Made by a program: the position numbers and the translations under genes. The notes beneath the pieces are model-generated. The model ran no database searches. It was not told the origin of the DNA and saw nothing but the letters and a program-made list of their open reading frames with translations. Below, piece after piece: positions 45,929 through 54,663 of a stretch of 64,000 bases of DNA. Within the stretch, counting starts at the first letter, position 1. Every line of letters begins with the position of its first letter. Origin of the DNA: Oscillibacter valericigenes Sjm18-20 (GTDB lineage Bacteria; Bacillota; Clostridia; Oscillospirales; Oscillospiraceae); the NCBI GenBank assembly GCA_000283575.1, contig AP012044.1, forward strand, positions 1,860,001-1,924,000, read 5' to 3'.

Positions 45929-46040
45929 AGAGGGAGCGGGCTCCCCCTTTAGATTCCCTACCGCCAGTCTGCGGACTGGCGACGCCGCCCAAGGCGGCTG
46001 AGCCTTTGAATTTTCGCCACGTACACGCCGCGGCGAAAAT
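45926..46040 (+). other. Cluster of four hairpins between baseplate genes
   Basis: GAGGGAG/CTCCC (45930-45946), CGCCAGTC/GACTGGCG (45962-45981), GCCGCC/GGCGGC (45984-45998) and ATTTTCGCC/GGCGAAAAT (46010-46040) follow one another in a 148-bp gap that has no gene. The rest of the late operon is tightly packed, so this gap stands out. Confidence 0.65.
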
Positions 46041-46076
46041 CATTTCATTCCGCGCGGCGGAGACGGAGGATGGCGA

Positions 46077-47063
46077 ATGAGTTATAACGACCTTTTGAAA
46101 ATCCGGACATGGAGTTTGGACGGGAAGAAAACGGAGCACATCACGCCCTTTGTACAGAGCAAGACGTGGAGTGGGAGCTACCGCGACTGCGCCCGGCAGC
46201 TGTCCTTCAGCGTAACGCCGGAGGCGTTGTGCGAACTGGGCGGGCAGGTGCGGCTGTACCACGAGGCGGATATTTTGTTTTCCGGCCACGTGGTATCCCG
46301 GCAGCGGGACAGTCTGGGGCAGACCTTGGACTGCGAGGCTCTGGACAACGGACTGTACTTAAAGCGCAACAGCACGTATCTGGCGGTGCGCAAGCAGACG
46401 CCGGAGGCGGTGACGCGGGAGCTTGCCAGTGAGTTTGGCATTCCCTGCGGACAGCTTGCCGCCACCGGCGTGAGTCTGAGCCGGAACTTTCTGGGCGTGA
46501 GCCTGTACCAGATCATTCAGACCCTGTACACCCTGGCGTCGGAGCAGAACGGGAAGAAGTACCAGGTGCGTTTTGCCTCCAACAAGTTGCAGGTGGTGGA
46601 GAAAGCCATCGGGGCGGATAGCCTGCGGCTGGTACCGGGGAGCAACCTGCTCTCCTGCACCAGCAAGGACAGCATGGAAAATCTGGTGACCCGGGTGGGG
46701 GTCTACGACGACAACAACAGGCTGGTACAGCGTTTTGACAGCCCCAAGAATTACGTGGCGCTGTACGGCCTGATGCAAAAAGCCATCAAGGCAACGGACA
46801 GCGAGAAGCCGGAGACCACCGCCAAGGAGATTCTGGAGGAGAACGGGATTGAGACCACCATCACCGCCGAGTGCATCGGGAGTCCGAAACTGATCACGGG
46901 TAACGCTGTGGTGGTGGAGGAGCCGGTCACCGGCACCTATGGGCAGTTCTGGATTACGGCGGACAGCCATTCCTTCAGCGGCGGTGTGTACCACACGAAG
47001 GTGTCGCTGGACTTCCGGAATCTGATGGATAAGCAGGAGGCGGGATCGGTACCTAAAAAATAA
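46077..47063 (+). CDS. Baseplate hub protein (XkdQ / gpD-like)
   Basis: 328 residues. SKTWSGSYRDCARQLSFSVTPE and LFSGHVVSRQRDSLGQTLDCEALDNGLYLKRN follow the XkdQ/late control D pattern. It forms the central hub above the spike. ATG 46077 lies after GGAGGATGG. A palindrome starts at its stop codon. Confidence 0.88.
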   Translation: MSYNDLLKIRTWSLDGKKTEHITPFVQSKTWSGSYRDCARQLSFSVTPEALCELGGQVRLYHEADILFSGHVVSRQRDSLGQTLDCEALDNGLYLKRNSTYLAVRKQTPEAVTRELASEFGIPCGQLAATGVSLSRNFLGVSLYQIIQTLYTLASEQNGKKYQVRFASNKLQVVEKAIGADSLRLVPGSNLLSCTSKDSMENLVTRVGVYDDNNRLVQRFDSPKNYVALYGLMQKAIKATDSEKPETTAKEILEENGIETTITAECIGSPKLITGNAVVVEEPVTGTYGQFWITADSHSFSGGVYHTKVSLDFRNLMDKQEAGSVPKK

Positions 47064-47082
47064 TGTGTCCGAATTGGACACA
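47064..47082 (+). promoter_or_regulatory. 19-bp prophage palindrome, site 7
   Basis: TGTGTCCGAATTGGACACA, directly after the XkdQ stop and 15 bp before the ribosome site of the next gene. The arms are perfectly complementary. Confidence 0.8.
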
Positions 47083-47104
47083 TTTGGAGAGGAGGGAGGA
47101 CGAC

Positions 47105-47521
47105 GTGAAAGAAGATCCATTCAGCGGCCTATACAATACGATGCGGGATGCTGGGAAAATGGCCATTCCGGCGGGAAATGCCCGGCTTCTGCACGGGACG
47201 GTGCTGTCGGTCGCGCCGCTGAATATCGACGTGGCGGGAACCACGCAGGAGGCGGAGCGGTTTTACATCAGCCACCGGCTGGTAAGCGGTCACACGGAAA
47301 AGCTGACCGTATCCGGCTCCGCGGTATCTGGGGCGCTGGCGATCTCGGCAAGCTGTCCCAAGGGCAGCCACTCCTCCATGACAATCTCCAGCGGCACGGT
47401 GGAACTGAACGCCGTGACCACTCAGGAGGGCCCGGTGCTGAAGGCGGGGGACGAGGTGCTTCTGCTGACGGCGGACGACCAGACATTTTACATTCTTGAC
47501 AAGGTGGTGAGGTGCGGATGA
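47105..47521 (+). CDS. Baseplate protein, DUF2577 (XkdR-like)
   Basis: 138 residues with the DUF2577 layout: a helical start (FSGLYNTMRDAGKMAIPAGNARLLHGTVLSV), an OB-like middle, and KAGDEVLLLTADDQTFYILDKVV at the end. GTG 47105 follows GAGGAGGGAGG. Order before XkdS supports it. Confidence 0.82.
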   Translation: MKEDPFSGLYNTMRDAGKMAIPAGNARLLHGTVLSVAPLNIDVAGTTQEAERFYISHRLVSGHTEKLTVSGSAVSGALAISASCPKGSHSSMTISSGTVELNAVTTQEGPVLKAGDEVLLLTADDQTFYILDKVVRCG

Positions 47522-47937
47522 GCTCCATCTTTCCAATTGTGCAGCCGGAAGCGGAGGAGTCCGCCAGTGCGCTGCCCATGGCGCGGGAAATCAAATGGGA
47601 CTTCACCGCAGGTGTTCCGGTATTCTCTGCCGGGGAGGCGGTGGAGGTGACCGGGGCCGAGGCGGTGAAGGTATGGTGCTGGAAGGCTCTAAAAACGCCC
47701 CGATTCCGCCACGACGTGTACTCCTGGGACTACGGGTGCGAGGCAGAGGATCTGATCGGCAAGGCGTTCACGGCGGACGTGAAGCGCAGCGAGGCCATCC
47801 GCTGCGTCCGAGAGGCGCTGATGGTCAGTCCCTACGTCACAGGCGTGGGAGAAATCGCGGTGGACTTTGAGGGCGACCGGCTGACGGTACAGTGTACGGT
47901 ACAAACGATTTACGGGGAGGTATCGCTGGATGTATGA
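47518..47937 (+). CDS. Baseplate protein, DUF2634 (XkdS-like)
   Basis: 139 residues: REIKWDFTAGVPVFSAGEAVEVTGAEAVKVWCWKALKTPRF followed by YSWDYGCEAEDLIGK is the DUF2634/gp25-like wedge signature. ATG 47518 overlaps the previous stop. It is part of the baseplate wedge. Confidence 0.88.
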   Translation: MSSIFPIVQPEAEESASALPMAREIKWDFTAGVPVFSAGEAVEVTGAEAVKVWCWKALKTPRFRHDVYSWDYGCEAEDLIGKAFTADVKRSEAIRCVREALMVSPYVTGVGEIAVDFEGDRLTVQCTVQTIYGEVSLDV

Positions 47938-49021
47938 GGCTTTGACGGAGGAGCAGGTGAAAGCCCGGATACTCGCGCGGCTGAAAACGCCGCTGCTCAC
48001 CTGCGAGGGCAGCTTTACCGGTGATATTATCGCCGCCATGGCTACGGAGATCTGCCATTGTTACCATGCCATGGACGCGCTGGAGTCCATGTTTTACGTG
48101 GACGAGACCAGCGGGACCTACATCGACAAGCAGGCGTCCGCCGTGGGCATCACCCGTAAAGTCGGAACGCTTGCCTCTTGCACGGTGACCTTTAATGGCA
48201 CGGACGGGGCCACGGTTCCGGCGGGCGCTCCGTTTTACACGGCGGCGGGGCTGGCCTTTTATCTGGAAGGGGCGGCGACCATCGCAGATGGCACGGCCTC
48301 CGGGACGCTGACGGCGGCAGAGGTGGGCGCGGCCTACAACATCGGGGCCGGGGAGATCGTATCCACCCTGCGCAATTACAGCGGCATTACGGGCTATGCC
48401 AACCACGCAGCCACGGGAGGAACGGACGCGGAGACCGACGCCGCGCTAGTGAGCCGATATTACGCACGGATGCAGCGATCTCCCACCTCCGGAAATCCCT
48501 ACCACTACCAGATGTGGGCCGGGGAGGTGGACGGCGTGGGCTACTCCCGGGTGATCGCCAAGTGGAACGGCGACGGGACGGTGAAGGTGCTGCTGGCGTC
48601 GCCGGAAGGCGGCGCGGTGGACGCGGAGATCGTGAGTGCTGCCGCCGCCCATATTGGCGCAGAGCGACCCGTGGGTCCCAAAGTGACGGTGCTATCCGCT
48701 ACGGCAAAAATACTGGCTGTCAGCGCCGCCGTCACCATCGACGGCACCACCACGAAGGCGGCGGTGCAGACGGCGCTGGAGAAGGCCGTGGGGGCCTATT
48801 TCAAATCTCTTGTGGCTGGGAGTTTCACGGCGAACCTGGACGCGGAGCTGGACGTGATCCCAGAGAAGACCTACACGGTGCTCTATAACCGTGTGGCGTT
48901 CCTGCTGCTGAGCATCCCCGGCGTGGTGGACTACACGGCCCTGACGGTGGGTGGCGGTACCGCCAACATCTCCGTGGCGGCCGACGAGGTACCGGTGCTG
49001 GGGGAGGTAAGCGTATCGTGA
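47930..49021 (+). CDS. Baseplate J protein (XkdT-like)
   Basis: 363 residues. FYVDETSGTYIDKQASAVGITRK, VGAAYNIGAGEIVSTLRNYSGITGYANHAATGGTDAETDAALVSRYYARMQRSPTSGN are typical of gpJ/XkdT wedge proteins. It joins the hub to the tail fibres. Confidence 0.93.
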   Translation: MYEALTEEQVKARILARLKTPLLTCEGSFTGDIIAAMATEICHCYHAMDALESMFYVDETSGTYIDKQASAVGITRKVGTLASCTVTFNGTDGATVPAGAPFYTAAGLAFYLEGAATIADGTASGTLTAAEVGAAYNIGAGEIVSTLRNYSGITGYANHAATGGTDAETDAALVSRYYARMQRSPTSGNPYHYQMWAGEVDGVGYSRVIAKWNGDGTVKVLLASPEGGAVDAEIVSAAAAHIGAERPVGPKVTVLSATAKILAVSAAVTIDGTTTKAAVQTALEKAVGAYFKSLVAGSFTANLDAELDVIPEKTYTVLYNRVAFLLLSIPGVVDYTALTVGGGTANISVAADEVPVLGEVSVS

Positions 49022-49560
49022 GCATGCTGATTCAGCGGTACCCGGAATTTTTACAGAAGGGCGCAGAGTTCGCGGACATCCAGCAGGCGTTGGAACCGGA
49101 GCGGCTGGCGCTATGGCAGGCCAGGGACGGCCTGTGCGACCAGCTGAATGTAGACACGGCCACGTGGGGGCTTAAAAGTTGGGAGGAGGCGCTGGGCATT
49201 CCGGTGGAGGTTTCCAAGGACACCGCTTTTCGGCGCAGCCGGGTGAAGTCCAAGCTGCGGGGCGCGGGCGTCACCACCGTGGCCATGATTCAGAGCGTGG
49301 CGGAGAGCTTTTCCAACGGCGACGTGGAGGTGACGGAGCAGCCGGAGCGGTACCGGGTGGCCATCAAGTTCGTGGGTACCATCGGCATCCCGCCCAACAT
49401 GGAAGATCTGACCGCCTCGCTGCGGGAGATCATGCCCGCGCATCTGGGGTGGGATTACATCATCATCTACAACACCTGGGACGCAGTGAAGACCCATACC
49501 TGGGCGGAGCTAAAGACCCACACGTGGCGGGAGATAAAGGAGGGTGATCTGAACACATGA
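49018..49560 (+). CDS. Tail protein XkdU-like (DUF2313)
   Basis: 180 residues of the YmfQ/XkdU family: QALEPERLALWQARDGLCDQLNVDTATWGLKSWEEALGIPVE and the later VAIKFVGTIGIPPNMEDLTASLREIMPAHLGWDY. The last 25 residues repeat KTHTWAELKTHTWREIK. It is the tip-side partner of gpJ. Start GTG 49018. Confidence 0.87.
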   Translation: MSMLIQRYPEFLQKGAEFADIQQALEPERLALWQARDGLCDQLNVDTATWGLKSWEEALGIPVEVSKDTAFRRSRVKSKLRGAGVTTVAMIQSVAESFSNGDVEVTEQPERYRVAIKFVGTIGIPPNMEDLTASLREIMPAHLGWDYIIIYNTWDAVKTHTWAELKTHTWREIKEGDLNT

Positions 49561-51158
49561 ACACGACTGCAAATCTGGGCTTGCGCCTGCCTGCGGGCAA
49601 CGAATATGCCGATGTCGCCGATCTCAACTATAACTTTGAAAAGATCGACGCGGCGATGGCGGCGGCGCGGTCGGCGGAGGAATACAACCCGGCTGGGACT
49701 TATGCCGTCGGTGACTACTGCACCAAGGACGGCAAGCTGTACCGCTGCACCACGGCCATCACTGTGCCGGAGGCGTGGAACGCGGCGCACTGGGCGGAGA
49801 CGACCATCAGCGCGGAGCTGAAGGCCATGCTGGCGCACATCGAAGACAAAAACAATCCCCACGGCGTGACCCCCGCGCAGATCGGGGCGGCGACCACTGC
49901 GGAGCTGGAGGCGGCTCTGGCAAACACACACAGGACGGGCGAAATCATGCTGGCCTCCAGTGCTGTTTCAAACCTGCCGGATAACGTTCTGCCGTGTACG
50001 GGCGGTTTCTATGACAAAAGTGCCTTTTCGGAGTTGCACGATGTAATTGGAGTATATGCAGGCGTGAAGTTTCCTTCGTTTTCTGACACGGGTTCTAGCT
50101 CGTATCTTTCTTATATACTCGTTGGGTATGATAGGATTCGTCATGAAATCTATGTACAGGCAGAAACTTCTTCAACGACTATTTATGTTTTGGATAAAAC
50201 TGCACAACTTATCCGAACCATTACTTTACCTTATCCCCATCGTAGTGACTTTAAACCATTGAGTGTGTATGATGGAGTGGTTGCATATGATTATGATGGA
50301 AAAGCCCCCGCCCCTGATGTTTGCTGTGTGAGTCTTGACGGGGGGATAACTTTTAGCACACATGCAAATGTTGGAAACTACGGTTCAAGCCCGGGAATGT
50401 CAAAGACCAAGGTTTACTTCTTTCATACAGTCTCGCCGCTTACTATGATTATCTTTGACAAGCTCACGGGAATATTTAGCACAAAAAGTCTGGCGTCGCT
50501 TCCTACACTGGAGACAATGTCCTTTACCAATGATAGCTACTGCTTCTTGCTACGTGAAGAGAACAATAGTGGAGTGTACTATCAAACATTTCAGTATATC
50601 GAGGATAAAATAAACCCAAGTGATATTGATGACCCTGTGCGTATATCATTATCCGCTAAAGGAAGTATCTATCCTCTTTTCACATCTTTTAAAGATCTTT
50701 TTATCGGAATTTACCGTTATGCTAATACAGGGGTAACTACTGTAAGCACAGGCGACCTAGTTTGGTATGACCCTCGCACAGATACACGGGGAACGGTATC
50801 TTTAATACGCCCGTCAACACTCAGCGCAAATTTAACAGACACAAATCCTTTTTCTGAAAATAATGAAAATTTGTATTTTCTAAGTTCCCTTACCAATGGC
50901 TATTATGGAGTATGCGTATCAGTAAATCAGGAGACCCACATTGTTACGGCATCCTTTGCTCTTGTAGAGAGTACAGGTAGTCATTTGAGCGGCTGTAAGT
51001 TAGCAGTTGTCACAGACAGTAGCGTACTAAGAGCATCATGCGGAACTGGTGATTACCAAGATGTATATGAAATCGGTACATTAGACTATCAGTTTCGTGT
51101 ACCTGACATTTCCAATATACAAGGGACTACCGCTTATATCTACACAGGGGAGGAATAA
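49557..51158 (+). CDS. Tail fibre protein with divergent C-terminal tip
   Basis: 533 residues. The first 140 (NLGLRLPAGNEYADVADLNYNFEKIDAAM, a carbohydrate-binding-like AEEYNPAGTYAVGDYCTKDGKLYRC, then IEDKNNPHGVTPAQIGA) form the conserved baseplate-binding part. From about 49,980 the base composition drops sharply to AT-rich and codon use changes. The C-terminal 390 residues are beta-rich and look like a repeated-blade or lectin fold. This tip probably binds the host receptor and was exchanged by recombination. Confidence 0.85.
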   Translation: MNTTANLGLRLPAGNEYADVADLNYNFEKIDAAMAAARSAEEYNPAGTYAVGDYCTKDGKLYRCTTAITVPEAWNAAHWAETTISAELKAMLAHIEDKNNPHGVTPAQIGAATTAELEAALANTHRTGEIMLASSAVSNLPDNVLPCTGGFYDKSAFSELHDVIGVYAGVKFPSFSDTGSSSYLSYILVGYDRIRHEIYVQAETSSTTIYVLDKTAQLIRTITLPYPHRSDFKPLSVYDGVVAYDYDGKAPAPDVCCVSLDGGITFSTHANVGNYGSSPGMSKTKVYFFHTVSPLTMIIFDKLTGIFSTKSLASLPTLETMSFTNDSYCFLLREENNSGVYYQTFQYIEDKINPSDIDDPVRISLSAKGSIYPLFTSFKDLFIGIYRYANTGVTTVSTGDLVWYDPRTDTRGTVSLIRPSTLSANLTDTNPFSENNENLYFLSSLTNGYYGVCVSVNQETHIVTASFALVESTGSHLSGCKLAVVTDSSVLRASCGTGDYQDVYEIGTLDYQFRVPDISNIQGTTAYIYTGEE

Positions 51159-51160
51159 GT

Positions 51161-51727
51161 ATGCTGTATTACAAGTGTTTAAAGGACGGCAAGGTGGTGG
51201 GAACCACGCAGAGTCAGTTTCCCATTCGTCTTAAATCGTTTGTCTCCATCTCGGAGGAAGAATACAGGACGCTTTCCGGGCTGGGGCCAACCGTATCGCC
51301 GACGCTGACGGAGGTACAGGCCGCGAAGCTGACGGAGGTCAACACTGCCTGCACGTCTGCCATTGAGGCCGGGTGCGACGTGACGCTCTCGGACGGTACA
51401 GCGGGGCATATCACGCTGACCATCCCCGACCAGATCAACCTCTCCACGGCGCAGGAGGCCATCAAAGCGGGCGGCACCGGCTACGCCTATCATCTGGATG
51501 GGGCACTGTGCGAGGTCTACCCGGGGGCGGACATCGCCATCATGGCCAAGGCGGCGACCGCACACGTCCTGTATCACCAAACCTATTGCAACCACGTCCG
51601 GGTATGGGTCAAGCGTTGCGAGACAGTGGCGGACGTGGAGGCCATCACCTACGGGGCGAAGCTGCCGGACGATCTGGCGGAACACATGGCAACGATTATT
51701 GCGGCGGCAGGAGGCGGCAATGCGTAA
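51161..51727 (+). CDS. Tail fibre-associated protein (DUF4376-like)
   Basis: 188 residues. TLTEVQAAKLTEVNTACTSAIEAGCDVTLSDGTAGHITLTIPDQINLSTA resembles the DUF4376 domain found next to fibre genes. It may be a fibre assembly factor or accessory tip. The base composition returns to the high GC of the phage here. It overlaps the next start. Confidence 0.7.
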   Translation: MLYYKCLKDGKVVGTTQSQFPIRLKSFVSISEEEYRTLSGLGPTVSPTLTEVQAAKLTEVNTACTSAIEAGCDVTLSDGTAGHITLTIPDQINLSTAQEAIKAGGTGYAYHLDGALCEVYPGADIAIMAKAATAHVLYHQTYCNHVRVWVKRCETVADVEAITYGAKLPDDLAEHMATIIAAAGGGNA

Positions 51728-52277
51728 ACGTAACTTTCGTCCCACTCGCACGAAAGCCCAGCGTAGCGGGTTTCGGGCGAAAGAGGAGACGCAGCGGAGC
51801 GAGCGAACCCGCGCCAAAGGCACGGGGGAGGGATACGCAGCTTGCGGCGACGTGATTCTCTCCGGCCTGCTGGGGTGCTTCGTCGGGACTACATACTTTC
51901 TCATAGAGGTGGCGTGGAAGACCGCACGGGGCCACCCCGAGGGCGTCAGCTGGACCATGCTGGTGCTGGCGCTGCTGCTGGGCGTTCTCATGGAGCGCAT
52001 GGGTGCAGAGCTGCCGTGGCGGTGTCCGATTTGGACACAGGCGATCTTGTGCGGTCTTGCCATCACGGCGGCGGAGTTCGTGGCCGGGTGCATCCTGAAC
52101 CTCTGGCTGGGCTGGGGCGTGTGGGACTACTCCCGCATGGCCGGGAATGTGCTGGGGCAGATCTGCCCGCAGTTCGCGGCCCTCTGGTGCCTCGTCAGCG
52201 GGCCGGTGATCGTGCTGCTGGACTGGATGCGGTACGCGGTTCAGGGCGGCGAGAGGCCGCATTATACGTGGGAATAA
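51720..52277 (+). CDS. Membrane protein related to PF06541 (CmpB-like)
   Basis: 185 residues with a basic N-terminus and about four hydrophobic helices. ITAAEFVAGCILNLWLGWGVWDYSRMAGNVLGQICPQFAALWCLVSGP is the PF06541 (putative ABC transporter type IV) signature. The role in a phage is unknown; its place before the holin suggests an accessory lysis or envelope function. A palindrome site lies inside it in a different reading register. Confidence 0.72.
   Translation: MRKRNFRPTRTKAQRSGFRAKEETQRSERTRAKGTGEGYAACGDVILSGLLGCFVGTTYFLIEVAWKTARGHPEGVSWTMLVLALLLGVLMERMGAELPWRCPIWTQAILCGLAITAAEFVAGCILNLWLGWGVWDYSRMAGNVLGQICPQFAALWCLVSGPVIVLLDWMRYAVQGGERPHYTWE
52021..52039 (+). promoter_or_regulatory. 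19-bp prophage palindrome, site 8
   Basis: GGTGTCCGATTTGGACACA inside the PF06541-like gene. Its codons read C-P-I-W-T, a different register from the other coding sites, so protein sequence does not explain it. Confidence 0.7.
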
Positions 52278-52321
52278 AATTACCCGCTATTGGCGGGGAT
52301 GCAAGGAAGGAAGAAACGATT

Positions 52322-52798
52322 ATGAACAGTAATGCTTTGACCAATGTGAAAGCGGGAATTACAGCGATTCTGGCGGCGCTGACGGCGTTCTGGGGGTGGT
52401 TCGGCTGGCTGGTTCTGGTTTGGGTGGGGATGATGCTGCTGGACTGGCTGATCGGCAGCGCTGCGGCGGCGAAACAGGGGAAATGGAGCAGCGAGAAGCT
52501 GCGGGCTGGCGCGTGGCACAAGGGTGGCGAAGTGGTAATTGTAATTGTCGCGCTGGTGGCCGACTGGCTGATTGGCCTGATTGTTGCCAACATCCCCGGT
52601 ATCACGCTTCCGTTTCAGTACACGGTGCTGCTGGCGCCGCTGGTCATTGTTTGGTACATTATCGGGGAACTGGGGAGCCTTGCGGAACACGCGGTGACCT
52701 TTGGTGCGCCGGTGCCGGAGTGGCTGGTGTCCGCGCTGGAGGCCGGGAAAAAGGCGGTGGACAGCGCGGGGGACAAGCTCACCGGGGAGGAAAAATAA
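52322..52798 (+). CDS. Holin of the phage_holin_4 (TcdE-like) family
   Basis: 158 residues with three to four hydrophobic helices. VKAGITAILAALTAFWGWFGWLVLVWVGMMLLDWLIGSAAAAKQGKWSSEKLRAGAWHKGGEVVIVIVALVADWLI is the pattern of the Cph1/TcdE holin group. It opens the membrane for the endolysin encoded by the next gene, which starts at the following base. Confidence 0.88.
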   Translation: MNSNALTNVKAGITAILAALTAFWGWFGWLVLVWVGMMLLDWLIGSAAAAKQGKWSSEKLRAGAWHKGGEVVIVIVALVADWLIGLIVANIPGITLPFQYTVLLAPLVIVWYIIGELGSLAEHAVTFGAPVPEWLVSALEAGKKAVDSAGDKLTGEEK

Positions 52799-53842
52799 AT
52801 GGGTAAGATTACGCAGGCGGGGACACTGGAACCGGAGTTGTTAGCCAGCGTCCGAATCTACATCAACACCAAGCAGTACAAGGAGCGGGATGCCGGAAAG
52901 ATTCTCAGCGAGACCGGCGGCGACTTTTTGATCGGTGGGCCGATCTTCCTCAAAGACCGGCGGGGATTGCCCACCGGGCCATGCTGCCACCTGAAGGCGG
53001 CCGGGAATGTGCTGTGCAAGCCGCCCTACACCGCTTACGGTATCGCGTGGGACAAGCCTGCGGACTGGTCCATGGAGCGGCTGCCTTGCAGCAAGGGCAA
53101 CTATGTGATGTGTGTGCATCTAATCGTCCACGGCAAGCCGGTGCCCAAGCCTAATTATCAGCCGGATATGGCGTATGCCTGTCCTCGGCAGGCCATTGGG
53201 CGCAAGCAGGGCAGGGTGGCATGGTATGCCTGCCGGGACAAACTGACGCCAGAGAAGTTACGGGACCGGCTGGTGTCCTACGGCTGGGATGAGGCGGTCA
53301 TGATGGACGGCGGTGGCAGCACGATCTTCCGCAGCCGCGACGGCGGCTGGTACTGCGACCGGAACCGAGTGCTGTACAGCTATCTGGTGTTCACGCTGGC
53401 GAAACAGGAGCGCACTACCGGCCCGGCAGGGCTGGCCCTCATCAAGCAGTTTGAGGGCTGCCGCCTGAAAGCGTACAAGCCGTTTAGCTATGAGAAATAC
53501 TGGACCATCGGCTGGGGCCACTACGGCGCGGACGTCGCTCAGGGCCAGACGATCACCCAGGCGCAGGCGGACGCCATGCTGGTGGCGGATCTGAAGAAGT
53601 ATGAGGCGTCCGTCCGGAATGCGGCGTACTGCCCCATCACTGCCCAGCTGACGCAGAACCAGTTTGACGCGCTGGTGAGCTTTACGTACAACTGCGGGGG
53701 CGGGTGTTTGAAGACGCTTTGCAAGGACCGCACGGCGGCGCAGATCGCGGCGAAGCTGCCGCTCTATAACAAGAGCGGAGGCAGGGCCATTGCGGGGCTG
53801 ACGAGGAGAAGGATGGCGGAGCAGGCGCTGTTTAATAAGTAG
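52799..53842 (+). CDS. Two-domain endolysin: phosphodiester glycosidase-like plus GH24 lysozyme
   Basis: 347 residues. Residues about 1-200 resemble the NAGPA/phosphodiester glycosidase family (PF09992), with the hallmark MMDGGGST at 167-174 preceded by LVSYGWDEAV. Residues about 205-347 are a T4-type GH24 muramidase: LIKQFEGCRLKAY with catalytic E219, WTIGWGHYGADVAQGQTIT, and FDALVSFTYNCGGG. The pairing is unusual for a lysin. The first domain might cleave a wall or teichoic acid phosphodiester, or bind the wall. It follows the holin without a gap. Confidence 0.85.
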   Translation: MGKITQAGTLEPELLASVRIYINTKQYKERDAGKILSETGGDFLIGGPIFLKDRRGLPTGPCCHLKAAGNVLCKPPYTAYGIAWDKPADWSMERLPCSKGNYVMCVHLIVHGKPVPKPNYQPDMAYACPRQAIGRKQGRVAWYACRDKLTPEKLRDRLVSYGWDEAVMMDGGGSTIFRSRDGGWYCDRNRVLYSYLVFTLAKQERTTGPAGLALIKQFEGCRLKAYKPFSYEKYWTIGWGHYGADVAQGQTITQAQADAMLVADLKKYEASVRNAAYCPITAQLTQNQFDALVSFTYNCGGGCLKTLCKDRTAAQIAAKLPLYNKSGGRAIAGLTRRRMAEQALFNK

Positions 53843-53861
53843 GGTGTTTGAAGTGGACACA
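53843..53861 (+). promoter_or_regulatory. 19-bp prophage palindrome, site 9 (degenerate)
   Basis: GGTGTTTGAAGTGGACACA right after the endolysin stop and 7 bp before a terminator. Only one arm matches the consensus well. Position and spacing to the terminator equal those of sites 10 and 11. Confidence 0.5.
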
Positions 53862-53868
53862 AAAGGAA

Positions 53869-53902
53869 AGTCCCCCGGCGAGCTGAGGCTCGCCGGGGGA
53901 CT
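53869..53902 (+). terminator. Late operon terminator
   Basis: A perfect 15-bp stem (53869-53883 with 53888-53902) has a TGAG loop. There is no long T-run. The stem core CCCCGGCGAGC is shared with the hairpins at 55453 and 56795. Confidence 0.8.
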
Positions 53903-53931
53903 CGATATAAACATAATTAGCAGTTAATTTT

Positions 53932-54576
53932 TTATAGAGATTCATCGTACTTTTGGCTTAAAGTCCTATCCTTTAATGTGATCTCAATCTTAGAGAGTAT
54001 TTTTGCGGGATCTAAATCTTTATGATCGCTTGTAAGTTGTAATTTCTCTGGTTTAATAAAGAACTGCGTCTTATCCTTTGTACCAACATGACCAACATAA
54101 ACAATGATAATGGTATCTCCATCTTTGTCCGTTTTTACATCCGTTTCAATCCAATACTCAGATGTGGTTTTTTCTTTTTTGTGTACTTCTGGAACATACC
54201 AATCATCCAATCTGACTAATTTGGCAGTTTTAAATTCTTCAATATTTAGCATCTTCAAACATTGATTGATTATTTGTTTATAATCATTTATTACTATTTC
54301 TTCATTACATTTTGGACACCTTAATGTAGCAGTTCCATGTCGATTTTTAATATCAAATTCAATTGCTGGGTGTTTTGTACAATGCAAATGTATTCCGTTA
54401 TAATTACAAGAATAATAGGTTTTCCAGTTTTCTTCACGCTCTGCAAAATTTGTACAATTTCCATGTTCCGTACTTGCTCGATTAAACAATGTACATTTAC
54501 GAAATGAAATTTGGTCGTTTAATCTATATATTACTTTTTCATTCATATTACAGTCTTCCATATTAAAGCCTTTCAT
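53932..54576 (-). CDS. Cargo protein with zinc-finger-like motif, unknown family
   Basis: About 214 residues, AT-rich in contrast to the phage. The middle holds C-x-K-H and RCPKCNEEIVIND, which suggest a zinc ribbon. Two charged beta-rich parts flank it (YWIETDVKTDKDGDTIIIVYVGHVGTKDKTQFFIKPEKL). ATG 54576 follows GGAAGG; ATG 54561 is possible. Only about 70 bp separate it from the cyclase-like gene before it, so both are probably one unit. The function is unknown. Confidence 0.65.
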   Translation of the reverse strand: MKGFNMEDCNMNEKVIYRLNDQISFRKCTLFNRASTEHGNCTNFAEREENWKTYYSCNYNGIHLHCTKHPAIEFDIKNRHGTATLRCPKCNEEIVINDYKQIINQCLKMLNIEEFKTAKLVRLDDWYVPEVHKKEKTTSEYWIETDVKTDKDGDTIIIVYVGHVGTKDKTQFFIKPEKLQLTSDHKDLDPAKILSKIEITLKDRTLSQKYDESL

Positions 54577-54641
54577 CGTTTGACGCCTTCCAATTAAATA
54601 GTTATATACTCCAAAAAAGCTATTTGGTATCAATTTAAAAG

Positions 54642-54663
54642 ACTATACTAGCAGTGCTTTTGA
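54642..54663 (-). promoter_or_regulatory. Shared cargo promoter element, copy c
   Basis: On the minus strand TATAGT at 54642-54647 is followed by CTTTTAAA, the same -10 region as copies a and b. The -35 box is weak (GTGGAT) and lies inside the end of the cyclase-like gene. Confidence 0.4.
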
